A stretch of DNA of 64,000 bases from Oceanisphaera litoralis (GTDB lineage: Bacteria > Pseudomonadota > Gammaproteobacteria > Enterobacterales > Aeromonadaceae): contig NZ_JAFBBE010000007.1 of assembly GCF_016907015.1 (NCBI RefSeq), positions 95,899 to 159,898 of the forward strand, given 5' to 3'. The notes below the pieces were generated by a model. That model was not told the origin of the DNA. It saw only the letters and a program-made list of their open reading frames with translations, and did not search any database. Each line of letters begins with the position of its first letter. Position 1 is the stretch's first letter. The translations under genes and the position numbers were made by a program. Below, in pieces: positions 1 through 10,113 of the stretch.

Positions 1-2589
1 AAGGAGGCGCTCAAGGCCAGCCGCAAGTCCCGTGATCTGGGCTATACCCACTCCTACGACATGCTGGGCGAGGCGGCGATGACCGCCGATGATGCCGAGA
101 AATACCGAGCCGATTACGCCAACGCCATCACTACCGTCGGCGCCGAAAAGCTGAACAACCCCAAGGTGCCCCGCCCTTCCATTTCCATCAAACTGTCGGC
201 CCTGCATCCCCGCTATGAAGAAGCCAACCGGGAGCGGGTACTGACCGAGCTGTATGACGCCGTACTCGGCCTGCTGGAACAGGCCCGCCAACTGGATGTA
301 TTCATCACCATAGATGCGGAAGAAATGGATCGGCTGGAGCTGTCACTGGATCTTTTCGAATCCCTTTATCGTTCGGATATCAACCAGGGCTGGGGCGGCC
401 TGGGGCTGGTGATCCAGGCCTATTCCAAACGCGCCCTGCCGGTACTGTGCTGGCTGACCGCCCTGTCGCGCAGTCAGGGAGATGAAATCCCGGTGCGTCT
501 GGTGAAAGGCGCCTACTGGGACAGCGAAATCAAGCTCTGCCAGCAGGCCGGCATCGACGGTTACCCCGTCTATACCCGCAAGGCCGGCACCGATGTGTCC
601 TACCTGGCCTGTGCCCGCTATCTGCTGAGTGACGCCACCGATGGCGCCATCTATCCCCAGTTTGCCACCCACAATGCCCATACGGTGGTGTCGGTGATGT
701 CCATGGCCGGGGAGCGAAACGTCGAATTTCAGCGGCTGCACGGCATGGGCGAGGAATTGTATAACGCCGTGCTGGCCGAACACCCGGGACTGAATTGCCG
801 CATCTATGCGCCGGTCGGTGCGCACAAGGATCTGCTGCCCTACCTGGTGCGTCGCCTGCTGGAAAACGGCGCCAATACCTCCTTCGTGCACAAGCTGGTG
901 GATCCCAATACCCCCATCGACACCCTGATCACCCACCCGCTGACCAGCCTGGCGGAATACCGCAGCCTGGCCAACGACAAGATACCGCTGCCGCCGGCCA
1001 TCTTCCCCGACCGGAAGAACTCCCGGGGGCTGAACATGAATATCGAGGACATGCGCGCCCCTTTCTTCACCGCGCTGGATCAACTGGCGAGCAAGGCCTG
1101 GCAGGCCGGTCCCATCATCGGTGGCAAGACGCTCACGACGGGGACCGGCAACGCAGTACTGAGCCCGCAGGATCACAGCCGGCAGGTTGGCCAGGTCTAT
1201 TTTGCCGACAAGGCCACGGTCGAGCTGGCCGTCGGCAAGGCGCAGGCCGCCTTCAAGGGCTGGCGCAACACCCCGGTAGAGGCCCGTGCCCAGGCCCTGG
1301 AAAAGCTGGCGGATCTGCTGGAGGAACACCGGGACGAATTTATTTCCCTCTGTACCCGGGAGGCGGGCAAGCTGTTGCAGGACGGTATCGACGAGGTGCG
1401 TGAAGCGGTGGATTTCTGCCGCTACTATGCCGTTGAGGCCCGCTGCCTGATGGAGCCAAAGAAGCTGCCCGGCTACACCGGCGAGCTGAACCTGCTGTTC
1501 GCCCAGGGCCGGGGCCCCTTCGTCTGCATCAGCCCCTGGAACTTTCCGCTGGCGATCTTCCTCGGTCAGATAGCCGCCGCCCTGGCCACCGGCAATACGG
1601 TGCTGGCCAAGCCCGCCGAGCAGACCAGTCTGATCGCTCATCTGGCCACGACCCTGGCCCACCAGGCCGGCATTCCCGCCGATGTGCTGCAGCTGCTGCC
1701 CGGCGACGGTGCCACAGTGGGGGCGACGCTGACCGCCGATCCGCGCATCGCCGGCGTCTGTTTTACCGGATCCACCGACACCGCCCAGCTGATCAACCAG
1801 ACCCTGGCCAAGCGGAAAGGCGCCATCATCCCCCTGATCGCCGAAACCGGTGGTCAGAATGCCATGGTCGTCGACTCCACCGCCCTGCCCGAGCAGGTGG
1901 TACGGGACGTGGTGCGCGCCGCCTTCCAGAGTGCCGGCCAGCGCTGTTCCGCCCTGCGGGTACTCTATCTGCAGGACGACATTGCCGAGCGGGTGCTGGA
2001 GATACTGAAAGGGGCCATGAAGGAGCTGAGCGTGGCCGATCCGGCACTCTGGTCGACCGACGTGGGTCCGGTGATCGATCAGGACGCCCGGGCCGGTCTG
2101 GACGCTCACCTGAGCAAGATGCAGGCCGCCGGCAGGAAACTCCTCGCCCAGACCCCGCTCGGCAAGGGCTGCGACCAGGGCTTCTATATTCGGCCCACGG
2201 CGCTGGAGATAAGCGCCATCGGCGAGCTGGAAAAAGAACAGTTCGGTCCCATACTGCATGTGGTGCGCTTCAAGGCCAAAGACATCGACCGGGTGATCAA
2301 TGATATCAATAACACCGGTTACGGCCTGACCCTGGGCATTCACAGCCGTAACGAGTCCTTTGCCGACTATGTGGCCCAATGCATCGATGCGGGTAACGCC
2401 TATATCAACCGGGATCAGATCGGCGCCATGGTGGGGGTGCAACCCTTCGGTGGCCAGGGCCTGTCCGGCACCGGCCCCAAGGCCGGTGGCCCCCACTACC
2501 TGACCCGCTTCATCACCGAAAAGACCATCACCAACAACACCACCGCCATCGGCGGCAACGCCACCCTGTTGTCACTGGGCGAAGGCTGA
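1..2589 (+). CDS. putA: PutA, bifunctional proline dehydrogenase / P5C dehydrogenase (5' truncated by window edge)
   Basis: Oxidises proline to glutamate in two steps: FAD-dependent proline dehydrogenase, then NAD-dependent pyrroline-5-carboxylate dehydrogenase. The reading frame is open from base 1, so 863 residues of the C-terminal part are present and the start lies outside the window. The ProDH barrel is seen by VRLVKGAYWD and the THNAHTV segment. The aldehyde dehydrogenase half shows the general-base Glu in ETGGQN (about residue 615 of the fragment) and the nucleophilic Cys in GQRCSALR (about 649). The sequence ends with FGGQGLSGTGPKAGG and a short tail. The usual enteric protein is about 1300 residues, so the missing N-terminus would hold any DNA-binding domain. 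A terminator follows 90 bases downstream. Confidence 0.97.
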   Translation, partial: KEALKASRKSRDLGYTHSYDMLGEAAMTADDAEKYRADYANAITTVGAEKLNNPKVPRPSISIKLSALHPRYEEANRERVLTELYDAVLGLLEQARQLDVFITIDAEEMDRLELSLDLFESLYRSDINQGWGGLGLVIQAYSKRALPVLCWLTALSRSQGDEIPVRLVKGAYWDSEIKLCQQAGIDGYPVYTRKAGTDVSYLACARYLLSDATDGAIYPQFATHNAHTVVSVMSMAGERNVEFQRLHGMGEELYNAVLAEHPGLNCRIYAPVGAHKDLLPYLVRRLLENGANTSFVHKLVDPNTPIDTLITHPLTSLAEYRSLANDKIPLPPAIFPDRKNSRGLNMNIEDMRAPFFTALDQLASKAWQAGPIIGGKTLTTGTGNAVLSPQDHSRQVGQVYFADKATVELAVGKAQAAFKGWRNTPVEARAQALEKLADLLEEHRDEFISLCTREAGKLLQDGIDEVREAVDFCRYYAVEARCLMEPKKLPGYTGELNLLFAQGRGPFVCISPWNFPLAIFLGQIAAALATGNTVLAKPAEQTSLIAHLATTLAHQAGIPADVLQLLPGDGATVGATLTADPRIAGVCFTGSTDTAQLINQTLAKRKGAIIPLIAETGGQNAMVVDSTALPEQVVRDVVRAAFQSAGQRCSALRVLYLQDDIAERVLEILKGAMKELSVADPALWSTDVGPVIDQDARAGLDAHLSKMQAAGRKLLAQTPLGKGCDQGFYIRPTALEISAIGELEKEQFGPILHVVRFKAKDIDRVINDINNTGYGLTLGIHSRNESFADYVAQCIDAGNAYINRDQIGAMVGVQPFGGQGLSGTGPKAGGPHYLTRFITEKTITNNTTAIGGNATLLSLGEG

Positions 2590-2675
2590 GGCCTCCCGCA
2601 TGTTGAAATTCGCTGCACTTATTCGCAACCGGCTGCCCAGCGAGGGCTGAAAACAGCATGATGAAAATGATTCTC

Positions 2676-2697
2676 AAAGGCGCTGCAGCGCCTTTTT
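2676..2697 (+). terminator. Rho-independent terminator after putA
   Basis: Perfect palindrome AAAGGCGC-TGCA-GCGCCTTT followed directly by TT. It lies between the putA stop and the cca promoter. Confidence 0.85.
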
Positions 2698-2710
2698 CAT
2701 ATTCAGCCGC

Positions 2711-2716
2711 TATAAT
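2711..2716 (+). promoter_or_regulatory. Candidate -10 box of the cca promoter
   Basis: Perfect TATAAT 30 bases upstream of the cca GTG, just past the putA terminator. No good -35 hexamer is visible at the expected distance. Confidence 0.5.
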
Positions 2717-2745
2717 GGCCGTTTTGGCTTTGGGGAGAAGCGGGC

Positions 2746-3972
2746 GTGGAAGTCTATCTGGTAGGGGGGGCAGTACGAGATGAACTGCTGGGCCTGAAGG
2801 TCAGGGAACGAGACTACATGGTGGTGGGCGCCACCCCCGAGCAACTGGTCGAGCTCGGTTATAACCAGGTCGGCAAGGATTTTCCGGTTTTTCTGCACCC
2901 GAAAAGCAGGGAAGAATATGCGCTGGCCCGTACCGAACGGAAATCGGGCCAGGGCTACACCGGCTTCATCTGCGAGTTCGGCCCCGAGGTGACGCTGGAA
3001 GAAGACCTGATGCGCCGGGATCTCACCATCAATGCCATCGCCCGGGATCAGCAGGGTAGGCTGCATGACCCCTATGGCGGCCAGGCCGATATCGAAGCCA
3101 GAGTACTGCGCCATGTCTCCGACGCCTTCGGTGAAGATCCGCTGCGGGTACTGCGGGTAGCCCGCTTTGCCGCCCGCTTTCATGCCCAGGGGTTTACCGT
3201 GGCCGACGACACCCGGGCCCTGATGCAACAGATGGCCGCCGGCGGTGAGCTTGGCACCCTGACGCCAGAGCGGGTCTGGAAAGAGACGGAGAAGGCGCTG
3301 GCCAGCGACCACCCCCAGGTGTATTTCGAGGTGTTGCGCCAGTGCGGGGCACTCAAGGTGCTGTTTCCGGAAGTGGATGCCCTGTTCGGTGTGCCCGGTC
3401 CGAAACAGTGGCACCCGGAAATCGATACCGGCCTGCATACCATGATGGTGCTCAAACGTGCCGCCGAGCTGGGCGCCGGACTCCCCTGCCGCTTTGCCGC
3501 CCTCTGCCATGACTTCGGCAAGGCGCTGACCCCATCGGACAGGTGGCCCAGCCACCACGATCACGGTGAACTGGGGATGGTGCCGATAGCGGCGCTGTGC
3601 GCACGATTCAAGGTACCCACAGAACACAGGGAGCTGGCCATGCTCATGAGCCGCTGGCATATCTACCTGCATCGGCTGGTCAATCCGGCGCCGGAACAGG
3701 CCGAAGCGGTGCTGGAGCTGTTTCAGCATACCGATGCCTGGCGCAAACCCGAGCGTTTCGCCCAGTTACTCTTGTGTGCCCAGGCGGACTTGCAGGGCAG
3801 AACCGGCTTCGAGCAACGTCCTTACCCGCAGCGGGAACAGCTGTGGCAATGGCTGTGCGAGCTGAGAACCATTACCGCCGCGCCTTTTGTGGCCCGGGGC
3901 CTGAAAGGCCCGGCCATCGGCGAGGCCATAGCCGACGCCCGCCTGCAGCAACTCAGGCTGTGGTTGGCTTAA
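2746..3972 (+). CDS. cca: CCA tRNA nucleotidyltransferase with HD domain
   Basis: Adds or repairs the 3' CCA of tRNAs in the cytoplasm. The 408-residue product starts with GTG. It has the class II nucleotidyltransferase head (GGAVRD at residues 7-12; ERD at 21-23 supplies the metal-binding carboxylates, Glu replacing the Asp of E. coli). The [13 protein letters not shown] segment is the RRDxxxN nucleotide-selection motif. A C-terminal HD phosphohydrolase domain (CHDFGKA, about residues 253-259) is that of the long gammaproteobacterial form, which has phosphatase and 2',3'-cyclic phosphodiesterase activities in E. coli. It is convergent with uppP, and the two stops overlap by 4 bases. Confidence 0.96.
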   Translation: MEVYLVGGAVRDELLGLKVRERDYMVVGATPEQLVELGYNQVGKDFPVFLHPKSREEYALARTERKSGQGYTGFICEFGPEVTLEEDLMRRDLTINAIARDQQGRLHDPYGGQADIEARVLRHVSDAFGEDPLRVLRVARFAARFHAQGFTVADDTRALMQQMAAGGELGTLTPERVWKETEKALASDHPQVYFEVLRQCGALKVLFPEVDALFGVPGPKQWHPEIDTGLHTMMVLKRAAELGAGLPCRFAALCHDFGKALTPSDRWPSHHDHGELGMVPIAALCARFKVPTEHRELAMLMSRWHIYLHRLVNPAPEQAEAVLELFQHTDAWRKPERFAQLLLCAQADLQGRTGFEQRPYPQREQLWQWLCELRTITAAPFVARGLKGPAIGEAIADARLQQLRLWLA

Positions 3973-4772
3973 AGTTGCCCGGCCATGATCCAGAACAGCA
4001 CAGCACCCAGCCCCAGTCGATACAAGACGAAGGGCATGACACCAAGGCGGTTGAGCAGCGCCAGAAAAAGATGAATGCAGGTCAGGGCGCTGACAAAAGA
4101 CACCGCCACGCCCAGGCCTATGGCCGACCAGGGAATAGCCAGACTGGAGCCGATTAAACCGGTCGCCTGATGGCTGCCGGCCAGAAAGATAATGGGGATC
4201 GACATTAGAAAGGAGAATCGAGCGGCGGCGGCCCGGGTCATGCCCAGCATCAGACCCGCGGTCAGGGTAATGCCGCTACGCGAAGTGCCGGGGATCAGGG
4301 CCAGCGCCTGAGCACACCCCAACAGCAGGGCGCCACGCCAGCTGGTCTGGTATTCGTCTTTGTGCAGCTTTGCCGCCTTGTCCGCGACCCACAGCAACAA
4401 ACCAAACACCACGGTGGCAGACGCAATCACCCAGCCGGAACGCAGATAGTCGGCGATAATGCCGCCAAACAGCGCCCCCACCACGCAGGCCGGTATGGTG
4501 GCCAGCACTATGCTCCAGGCCAGCCGCGATTCGGCATTGTGTCCTTTGCCGCACAAGGAGCCGGACCAGGCCTGGGTCAGGGTGACCACTTCCTTGCGGA
4601 AGTAATACAACACCGCCAGCAGGCTGCCCAGATGCACCGCCACGTCGAAGGCCAGGCCCTGGTCGCGCCAGCCCAGCAACACCGAGGGCAGGATCAGGTG
4701 CGCCGAGCTGGAGATGGGAAGAAATTCGGTAACCCCCTGAATGAGGGCGAGCAGTATGACGTGCACTTCCAT
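3969..4772 (-). CDS. uppP: Undecaprenyl-diphosphatase UppP (BacA)
   Basis: Integral membrane enzyme that dephosphorylates undecaprenyl pyrophosphate to recycle the lipid carrier for peptidoglycan and other envelope polymers. The family also confers bacitracin tolerance. 267 residues, the usual length. The two signature motifs are present: [13 protein letters not shown] near the N-terminus (about residues 13-25) and GTSRSG in the middle. Several hydrophobic segments follow. Convergent with cca, with 3' ends overlapping by 4 bases, and located downstream of folB on the same strand. Confidence 0.96.
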   Translation of the reverse strand: MEVHVILLALIQGVTEFLPISSSAHLILPSVLLGWRDQGLAFDVAVHLGSLLAVLYYFRKEVVTLTQAWSGSLCGKGHNAESRLAWSIVLATIPACVVGALFGGIIADYLRSGWVIASATVVFGLLLWVADKAAKLHKDEYQTSWRGALLLGCAQALALIPGTSRSGITLTAGLMLGMTRAAAARFSFLMSIPIIFLAGSHQATGLIGSSLAIPWSAIGLGVAVSFVSALTCIHLFLALLNRLGVMPFVLYRLGLGAVLFWIMAGQL

Positions 4773-4837
4773 GTATCTATTCCTTTAATCGGTTATGCCC
4801 GCAGGCTAGCCGTATTTCATGACGCTTTAATGATGTC

Positions 4838-5209
4838 TCAACCCATGGGACCATCATGAGCAAAGCGCTCTATTTCCACGCCAACTCCGGCGGCATTGGC
4901 CACCGCACCCGGCTTGGTCAGCCGAACTTTTACCGAGTGAACCGAAAACTCCGTCAGGATCAGCTGGGCTATCTGTTCGGCCATGGTTTCGACCAGCTCC
5001 ACATGATTTTGTTCAGCATGATGCGTGACTTTCTTGGACAGGGCGGCGTAATCCAGCGCCTTGTCGAGATCATCGCCCAGCGCCGCAGGCCGAATGTCAT
5101 ATCCCATCTCCAGATCGAAGCGGAGCTTCTGACGTATCCCCTTTTCCCACTCATAGGCACCTATGGTGGTCAGCACTTCCAGGCCTTGCACAAACACTTT
5201 ATCCATCAT
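4838..5209 (-). CDS. folB: Dihydroneopterin aldolase
   Basis: Converts 7,8-dihydroneopterin to 6-hydroxymethyl-dihydropterin plus glycolaldehyde in folate synthesis. 123 residues, close to the family norm. The catalytic Glu lies in IGAYEWEKGIRQ and the catalytic Lys in VRLTKPGAV. Either of two adjacent ATG codons could be used (5209 or 5206). Folate genes are often paired with plsY and tsaD in this order in gammaproteobacteria. folB and plsY are divergent here and share a 123-base intergenic region. Confidence 0.93.
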   Translation of the reverse strand: MMDKVFVQGLEVLTTIGAYEWEKGIRQKLRFDLEMGYDIRPAALGDDLDKALDYAALSKKVTHHAEQNHVELVETMAEQIAQLILTEFSVHSVKVRLTKPGAVANAAGVGVEIERFAHDGPMG

Positions 5210-5332
5210 CTCTATCTTCTGTTAAGCTGTGGCTATCTTCGGCGACCGGGCCCCGCTGGCCCTGCCAGCCCAGCCGGTAGTTCGGTTTAAGCGCGCAATA
5301 GTAACGGATTGACCCCGAGGTATAAACCGAGA

Positions 5333-5950
5333 ATGACGGCCCTCACCCTGTTTATGATCATGCTCGCCTATCTGGGGGGATCCATCTCCAGTGCCGTCTT
5401 GATCTCTCGCCTTTACCGCCTGCCGGACCCGCGCCAGCATGGTTCGGGCAACCCCGGAGCCACCAATGTGCTGCGGACCGGCAACCGCAGTGCCGCGGTC
5501 TGGGTGCTGTTGCTCGATATTCTCAAGGGCACGGTGCCGGTCTATCTGGGCTGGTTTCTGGACATCAGCCCCTTGTATCTGGCGCTGATTGGCATGGCCG
5601 CCTGCCTAGGGCACATGTTCCCGCTGTTTTTCCACTTTCGTGGTGGTAAAGGTGTGGCCACCGCCCTCGGCACCCTGCTGCCACTGGGCATGGACATGGC
5701 CGGCCTGATGCTGCTGACCTGGCTGTTGTGCCTGGGACTGTTTCGCTATTCCTCGCTGGCATCACTCATTACCGCCCTGGTGGCACCGCTCTATGTCTAT
5801 TTCATCAAACCGGAATATACCCTGGCGGTCGCCCTGCTCTCCTGCCTGATTATACTGCGCCATCACCGTAATATCAGTCGTCTGTATCACCGGCAAGAAA
5901 AACCGATTTTAGATAAATTCAAACGCGCCGATAAAACAGGTGAAGAGTAA
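5333..5950 (+). CDS. plsY: Glycerol-3-phosphate acyltransferase PlsY
   Basis: Membrane enzyme that transfers the acyl group of acyl-phosphate to glycerol-3-phosphate, the first step of phospholipid synthesis. 205 residues with multiple membrane spans. The three conserved cytoplasmic motifs are visible: [28 protein letters not shown] and the C-terminal HHRNISRL. An in-frame TTG at 5309 would extend the protein, but the ATG at 5333 gives the canonical N-terminus ([11 protein letters not shown]) and has a GAGG 12 bases upstream, so it is chosen. A REP-pair element lies just downstream. Confidence 0.94.
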   Translation: MTALTLFMIMLAYLGGSISSAVLISRLYRLPDPRQHGSGNPGATNVLRTGNRSAAVWVLLLDILKGTVPVYLGWFLDISPLYLALIGMAACLGHMFPLFFHFRGGKGVATALGTLLPLGMDMAGLMLLTWLLCLGLFRYSSLASLITALVAPLYVYFIKPEYTLAVALLSCLIILRHHRNISRLYHRQEKPILDKFKRADKTGEE

Positions 5951-5980
5951 AGGGTGAAGGCGGACGACATATTGCACGGA

Positions 5981-6140
5981 TGTAGTAGCTGCTTTAGCTG
6001 CTAAATTCGGCAGCGCCGGATCTGATGCACAAGCGCTACCCTTCACCGCTTTTTTCATCTTCCAGATTAAGTCAGGACTTTGGATTCAGATTTAAAACCA
6101 TCCTGTTGCGCAGTATTTCGCAGCTAAAGCAGCGGCTACA
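5981..6140. repeat. Inverted pair of REP-like sequences (REPIN-like) between plsY and tsaD
   Basis: The left end (5981-6009) begins TGTAGTAGCTGCTTTAGCTG. The right end (about 6112-6140), read on the minus strand, begins TGTAGCCGCTGCTTTAGCTG. The two arms match over about 28 bases with four or five differences and enclose about 100 bases. Each arm resembles the REP unit (GTAGGAGC...TTTAGC...) common in pseudomonads and relatives. A CCTTCACC plus T6 run at 6042-6056 could pair with GGTGAAGG near 5953 and serve as a plsY terminator with a large loop. Confidence 0.6.
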
Positions 6141-6154
6141 AGGGCACTCAGCCC

Positions 6155-7171
6155 TTAATCCACAGACGTTAATTCATCCAGCGGCCAGCGCGGCCGGGCT
6201 CGCACCGCCAGCGGCTCGGTCTCACCGGCTTTCAGTCGTTGCAGACCGGCGAAGGCAATCATGGCCCCGTTGTCGGTACAGTATTCGTTACGCGGATAAA
6301 ACACCTCGCCCTTCAGGCCGGTCATCAGCGCTGCCAGCTGCTGACGTAACGAGACATTCGCACTGACGCCACCGGCCACCACCAGCCGATTAAGCCCGGT
6401 CTGCTGCAATGCGCGCTTGCACTTGATGGCCAGGGTATCCACCACCGCCTGCTGAAAGGCGTGGGCAATGTCGGCCCGGGTCTGCTCATCATTGCCTTCG
6501 GCGGCAATGGTGGTGGCGGTGGCGGTCTTGAGGCCGGAAAAACTGAAGTCCAGCCCGGGTCGGTCGGTCATGGGCCGCGGAAATTTGAAGCGATTGGGCC
6601 GGCCCTGCTCGGCCAGTTTGGCCAGGCGCGGCCCGCCGGGGTAATCCAGCCCCATCAGCTTGGCGGTCTTATCGAAGGCCTCGCCGGCCGCATCATCGAC
6701 CGACTCTCCCATAATTTGATAGCGGCCGATGCCGTCCACCCGCACCAGCAGGGTGTGTCCACCGGACACCAGCAGGGCGACAAACGGAAAGGCCGGCACC
6801 CGCTCTTCCAGCATGGGGGCCAGCAGGTGGCCTTCCATGTGGTGCACCGCCACCGCCGGCTTGTTCCAGGCAAAGGCCAGGCTGCGGCCTATGGTGGCCC
6901 CCACCAATAGTGCGCCCATCAGGCCGGGGCCGGCGGTATAGGCCACACCGTCGATATCGTCTTTGCTACAGCCGGCGTCGGCCAGGGCGGCCTCGATCAA
7001 CGGAATCGTCTTGCGAATATGATCCCGGCTGGCCAGTTCGGGCACCACGCCACCATAGTCCGCATGCAGCGCGACCTGGCTGTATAACTGGTGAGCCATG
7101 ATACCGAGTTGGTCGTCATAGATGGCGATGCCGGTTTCATCACAGGAGGTTTCTATACCTAATACACGCAT
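6155..7171 (-). CDS. tsaD: tRNA N6-threonylcarbamoyladenosine transferase subunit TsaD
   Basis: Catalytic subunit of the t6A37 tRNA-modifying complex with TsaB and TsaE. 338 residues, full length. The ASKHA ATPase fold starts [13 protein letters not shown]. The metal-binding histidines are His111 and His115 in VHHMEGH. The SGGHT nucleotide motif and the C-terminal VVAGGVSAN motif are present. It is divergent from rpsU, the classical tsaD/rpsU arrangement of gammaproteobacteria, with 179 bases between the starts. Confidence 0.97.
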   Translation of the reverse strand: MRVLGIETSCDETGIAIYDDQLGIMAHQLYSQVALHADYGGVVPELASRDHIRKTIPLIEAALADAGCSKDDIDGVAYTAGPGLMGALLVGATIGRSLAFAWNKPAVAVHHMEGHLLAPMLEERVPAFPFVALLVSGGHTLLVRVDGIGRYQIMGESVDDAAGEAFDKTAKLMGLDYPGGPRLAKLAEQGRPNRFKFPRPMTDRPGLDFSFSGLKTATATTIAAEGNDEQTRADIAHAFQQAVVDTLAIKCKRALQQTGLNRLVVAGGVSANVSLRQQLAALMTGLKGEVFYPRNEYCTDNGAMIAFAGLQRLKAGETEPLAVRARPRWPLDELTSVD

Positions 7172-7257
7172 GTCGGTCTAATCATTCAAGGCTGTTGAAA
7201 AAGAGGGGGCTATGTTACCCTCCCCGTGATTTTTTAACCAGCGAAGGGCTGCCGGAC

Positions 7258-7566
<309 letters not shown>

Positions 7567-7581
7567 GTTGTATTTGATCTC

Positions 7582-8025
7582 ATGTCTTTAAAAGACCAGC
7601 TGTCGGAGCAACAAAAGATTGCCATGCGTGCCAGAAACAAGGCGCGCCTCGGCACCTTGCGTATGCTGCTGGCAGAGATCAAACAAAAAGAGATAGACAG
7701 CCGCGAGACCCTGGATGATGACGCCATCATCACCATCGTCACCAAAATGGTGAAACAGCGTAAAGACGCCGCCACTCAGTTCGAGCAGGCCGGTCGTCAG
7801 GAGCTGGCCGATGGTGAACGCCAGGAAATCGTGGTGCTGCAGGAATTCCTGCCGCAACCTCTGACCGCAGACGAACTGGATGCCTTGCTGACGCAAGCCA
7901 TCGCCGATACCGGTGCCACCGGCATGCAGGATATGGGCAAAGTGATGGCGGTGCTCAAACCGCAAATCCAGGGACGTGCAGATATGGGCAAGGTCAGCGC
8001 CAGCATCAAAGCCAGACTGGCTTAA
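7582..8025 (+). CDS. yqeY: YqeY/GatB-related protein
   Basis: 147-residue alpha-helical protein of the GatB/YqeY family, related to the tail domain of the GatB amidotransferase subunit that contacts tRNA. The molecular role of the free-standing form is not established. Family signatures seen are the N-terminal KIAMRARNKARLGTLRMLLAE and the C-terminal MGKVMAVLKP...GRADMGKVS. It lies 15 bases behind rpsU and before dnaG, a placement known from pseudomonads but absent from E. coli. Confidence 0.92.
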   Translation: MSLKDQLSEQQKIAMRARNKARLGTLRMLLAEIKQKEIDSRETLDDDAIITIVTKMVKQRKDAATQFEQAGRQELADGERQEIVVLQEFLPQPLTADELDALLTQAIADTGATGMQDMGKVMAVLKPQIQGRADMGKVSASIKARLA

Positions 8026-8053
8026 AGCGCTCACGCTGTTCCCTGCCGACGGG

Positions 8054-8088
8054 CCGTGCCTCTTCATGAAGCACGGCTTTGTTTTTTT
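8054..8088 (+). terminator. Internal terminator between yqeY and dnaG
   Basis: Stem CCGTGC (8054-8059) / GCACGG (8071-8076), whose loop holds a smaller CTTC/GAAG pairing, followed by CTTTGTTTTTTT. It occupies the position of the partial terminator T1 of the E. coli operon, which lowers dnaG expression relative to rpsU. Confidence 0.8.
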
Positions 8089-8101
8089 CGCTTTCCGGTG
8101 A

Positions 8102-9883
8102 ATGATGACAGGCAGAATCCCCCAATCTTTTATTGACGATCTGTTGGCCCGCACCGACATCGTCGATCTTATCGATCAGCGGGTAAAACTGAAAAAAGCC
8201 GGCAAGAACTATCAGGCCTGCTGCCCTTTTCACAACGAAAAATCCCCCTCCTTTACCGTCAGTGCCGATAAACAGTTCTACCATTGCTTCGGCTGTGGCG
8301 CCCACGGCACCGTGCTGGGCTTCCTGATGGAATATGACGGACTGGAATTTCTCGATGCCATCGACGAACTCGCCGGCATGCACGGAGTCACGGTTCCGCG
8401 AGAAAACGGCGGCTCATCCCTGTCTCCGGCACAACAGGCGGCGGCAAAGGCGGTACGCCAGGATCTCTACGGCCAGCTCAAGGATATCAGTCGTTTCTAT
8501 CAGGGGCAGCTGCGACAGTCCCGGGCTGCCATCAACTACCTCAAGGGCCGGGGCCTGAGCGGCGAGGTGGTCAAACACTTCGGCATCGGCTATGTGCCGG
8601 ATCAATGGGACGGCGTCAAACGCCAGTTTGCCCGCAATCCGGAGGCCGAACGGCAGCTGATTGAAGGCGGCATGCTGCTGCAAAGCGACAATGGCCGGGT
8701 CTACGACCGTTTTCGCGATCGCGTCATGTTTCCCATTCACGACCGACGCGGCCGGGTAATCGGCTTCGGCGGCCGGGTGCTGGGTGACGGCACCCCGAAA
8801 TATCTGAACTCGCCGGAAACGCCGGTGTTTCACAAGGGCCGCGAACTGTATGGCCTCTATGAAGTTCGCCAAGCCCACCGTAACCCGGATCGCATCCTGG
8901 TGGTGGAAGGCTACATGGATGTGGTGGCGCTGGCCCAGTTTGGCATCGACTATGCCGTGGCTAGCCTGGGCACCTCTACCACGCCCGAGCATCTGCAACT
9001 GCTGTTCCGCACCACCCGCGAGGTGATCTGCTGCTACGATGGTGACAGGGCCGGACGCGAGGCCGCCTGGCGGGCATTGGAAAACGCCCTGCCGCTGATG
9101 CAGGATGGCCGCAGCCTGAAATTCGTGTTTCTGCCCGATGGTGAAGATCCCGATACCCTGGTACGCAAACTCGGCGCACCCGCCTTTGAGCAGCAACTGA
9201 ACCAGGCTCAGGACTTCGGCGACTTCCTGTTCGAGCGTCTAGCTCAGGACACCATGAGCGGTGACGCCGGCCAGCACGAACTGGCCAACAAGGCGGCGGA
9301 AGCCATTCTTCGAGTGCCGGAAGGCTTTACCCGTGAGGGCCTGATCACTCACCTTTCACGCCAGCTGAACTGGGGCGAAAACGAACGACGAGTACGAGAG
9401 CTGTTCGGGCGTTTGCAGAAGAGCGGCACCGAGCCGGCCACCCAGGTCAGACAGGCCAGCAAAAAGATAAAGCTGACCCCTCTTCGCCGGGCCATTGCCC
9501 TTGTGCTACAATATCCGGCTGCCGCTGCCAGACTACCGGCCATGCCCGAGCTGGCCGAATTGCCATTACCCGGCATGGGGCTGCTGCAGACCTTGTTGGC
9601 TCAGGTACAACAGCGGCCGGAAATGACCACGGCCCAGTTGCTTGAACACTGGCGCGGTCATGAAGCCGAACCGGCGCTGGCGCGGCTGGCCATGGCCGAA
9701 GGCCTGTTTGCAGGCGATCATATCGAGCAGGAGCTGCAGGATATCTTCGTGGTGTTGATCAACGAGTATCTGGCCAGCCGCATCGAATCCCTGCAACGAA
9801 AAAGCAGCCAGCACGGACTGACCTCGGCAGAAAAACAGGAATTACTGTTGTTGCTCAGCGAAAGCAAGGGTGGCAGCGGCTGA
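8102..9883 (+). CDS. dnaG: DNA primase DnaG
   Basis: Synthesises RNA primers at the replication fork. 593 residues, normal for gammaproteobacteria. The N-terminal zinc ribbon has Cys41, His44, Cys62 and Cys65 (CPFH...CFGC). The catalytic Toprim domain shows VVEGYMDV (about residues 265-272) and YDGDRAG (about 310). The C-terminal helicase-binding domain follows a linker rich in charged residues. Two consecutive ATGs occur; the second (8105) gives MTGRIPQSF, nearest to enteric starts (MAGRIP). It lies behind an internal terminator in the rpsU operon. Confidence 0.97.
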   Translation: MMTGRIPQSFIDDLLARTDIVDLIDQRVKLKKAGKNYQACCPFHNEKSPSFTVSADKQFYHCFGCGAHGTVLGFLMEYDGLEFLDAIDELAGMHGVTVPRENGGSSLSPAQQAAAKAVRQDLYGQLKDISRFYQGQLRQSRAAINYLKGRGLSGEVVKHFGIGYVPDQWDGVKRQFARNPEAERQLIEGGMLLQSDNGRVYDRFRDRVMFPIHDRRGRVIGFGGRVLGDGTPKYLNSPETPVFHKGRELYGLYEVRQAHRNPDRILVVEGYMDVVALAQFGIDYAVASLGTSTTPEHLQLLFRTTREVICCYDGDRAGREAAWRALENALPLMQDGRSLKFVFLPDGEDPDTLVRKLGAPAFEQQLNQAQDFGDFLFERLAQDTMSGDAGQHELANKAAEAILRVPEGFTREGLITHLSRQLNWGENERRVRELFGRLQKSGTEPATQVRQASKKIKLTPLRRAIALVLQYPAAAARLPAMPELAELPLPGMGLLQTLLAQVQQRPEMTTAQLLEHWRGHEAEPALARLAMAEGLFAGDHIEQELQDIFVVLINEYLASRIESLQRKSSQHGLTSAEKQELLLLLSESKGGSG

Positions 9884-10006
9884 ACATTGAAAAGTGGGCG
9901 TGACACCCCAATATCGTAAAACAGGCCCGGCAAACGGGTAATGATGAACCATTGAACGCTGCAGCACTCTCACCGTTTATGAAGGCGAGGCGTGTTGGCA
10001 AGCTCG

Positions 10007-10043
10007 GACCAGCATAGCGAGGCTGGTCAAATTTTGTTATAAT
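10007..10043 (+). promoter_or_regulatory. Extended -10 promoter of rpoD with an overlapping inverted repeat
   Basis: TGT-TATAAT (TATAAT at 10038-10043) is a perfect extended -10 71 bases before the rpoD ATG. No consensus -35 is present. The -35 zone is instead occupied by GACCAGC (10007-10013) and GCTGGTC (10022-10028), a 7-bp perfect inverted repeat with an 8-base centre. Confidence 0.6.
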
Positions 10044-10113
10044 CGGCTACTTGCGCGCCATAAAAGAGTGCCTAATGCCTACACCCTCTTGCACATCTAA
10101 CCGGACGAGTTCT

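Noticed and set aside
343..2496. 717-codon open frame on the minus strand inside putA
   Set aside because: Antisense shadow of a GC-rich gene. Translation is low-complexity and putA on the plus strand has intact catalytic motifs.
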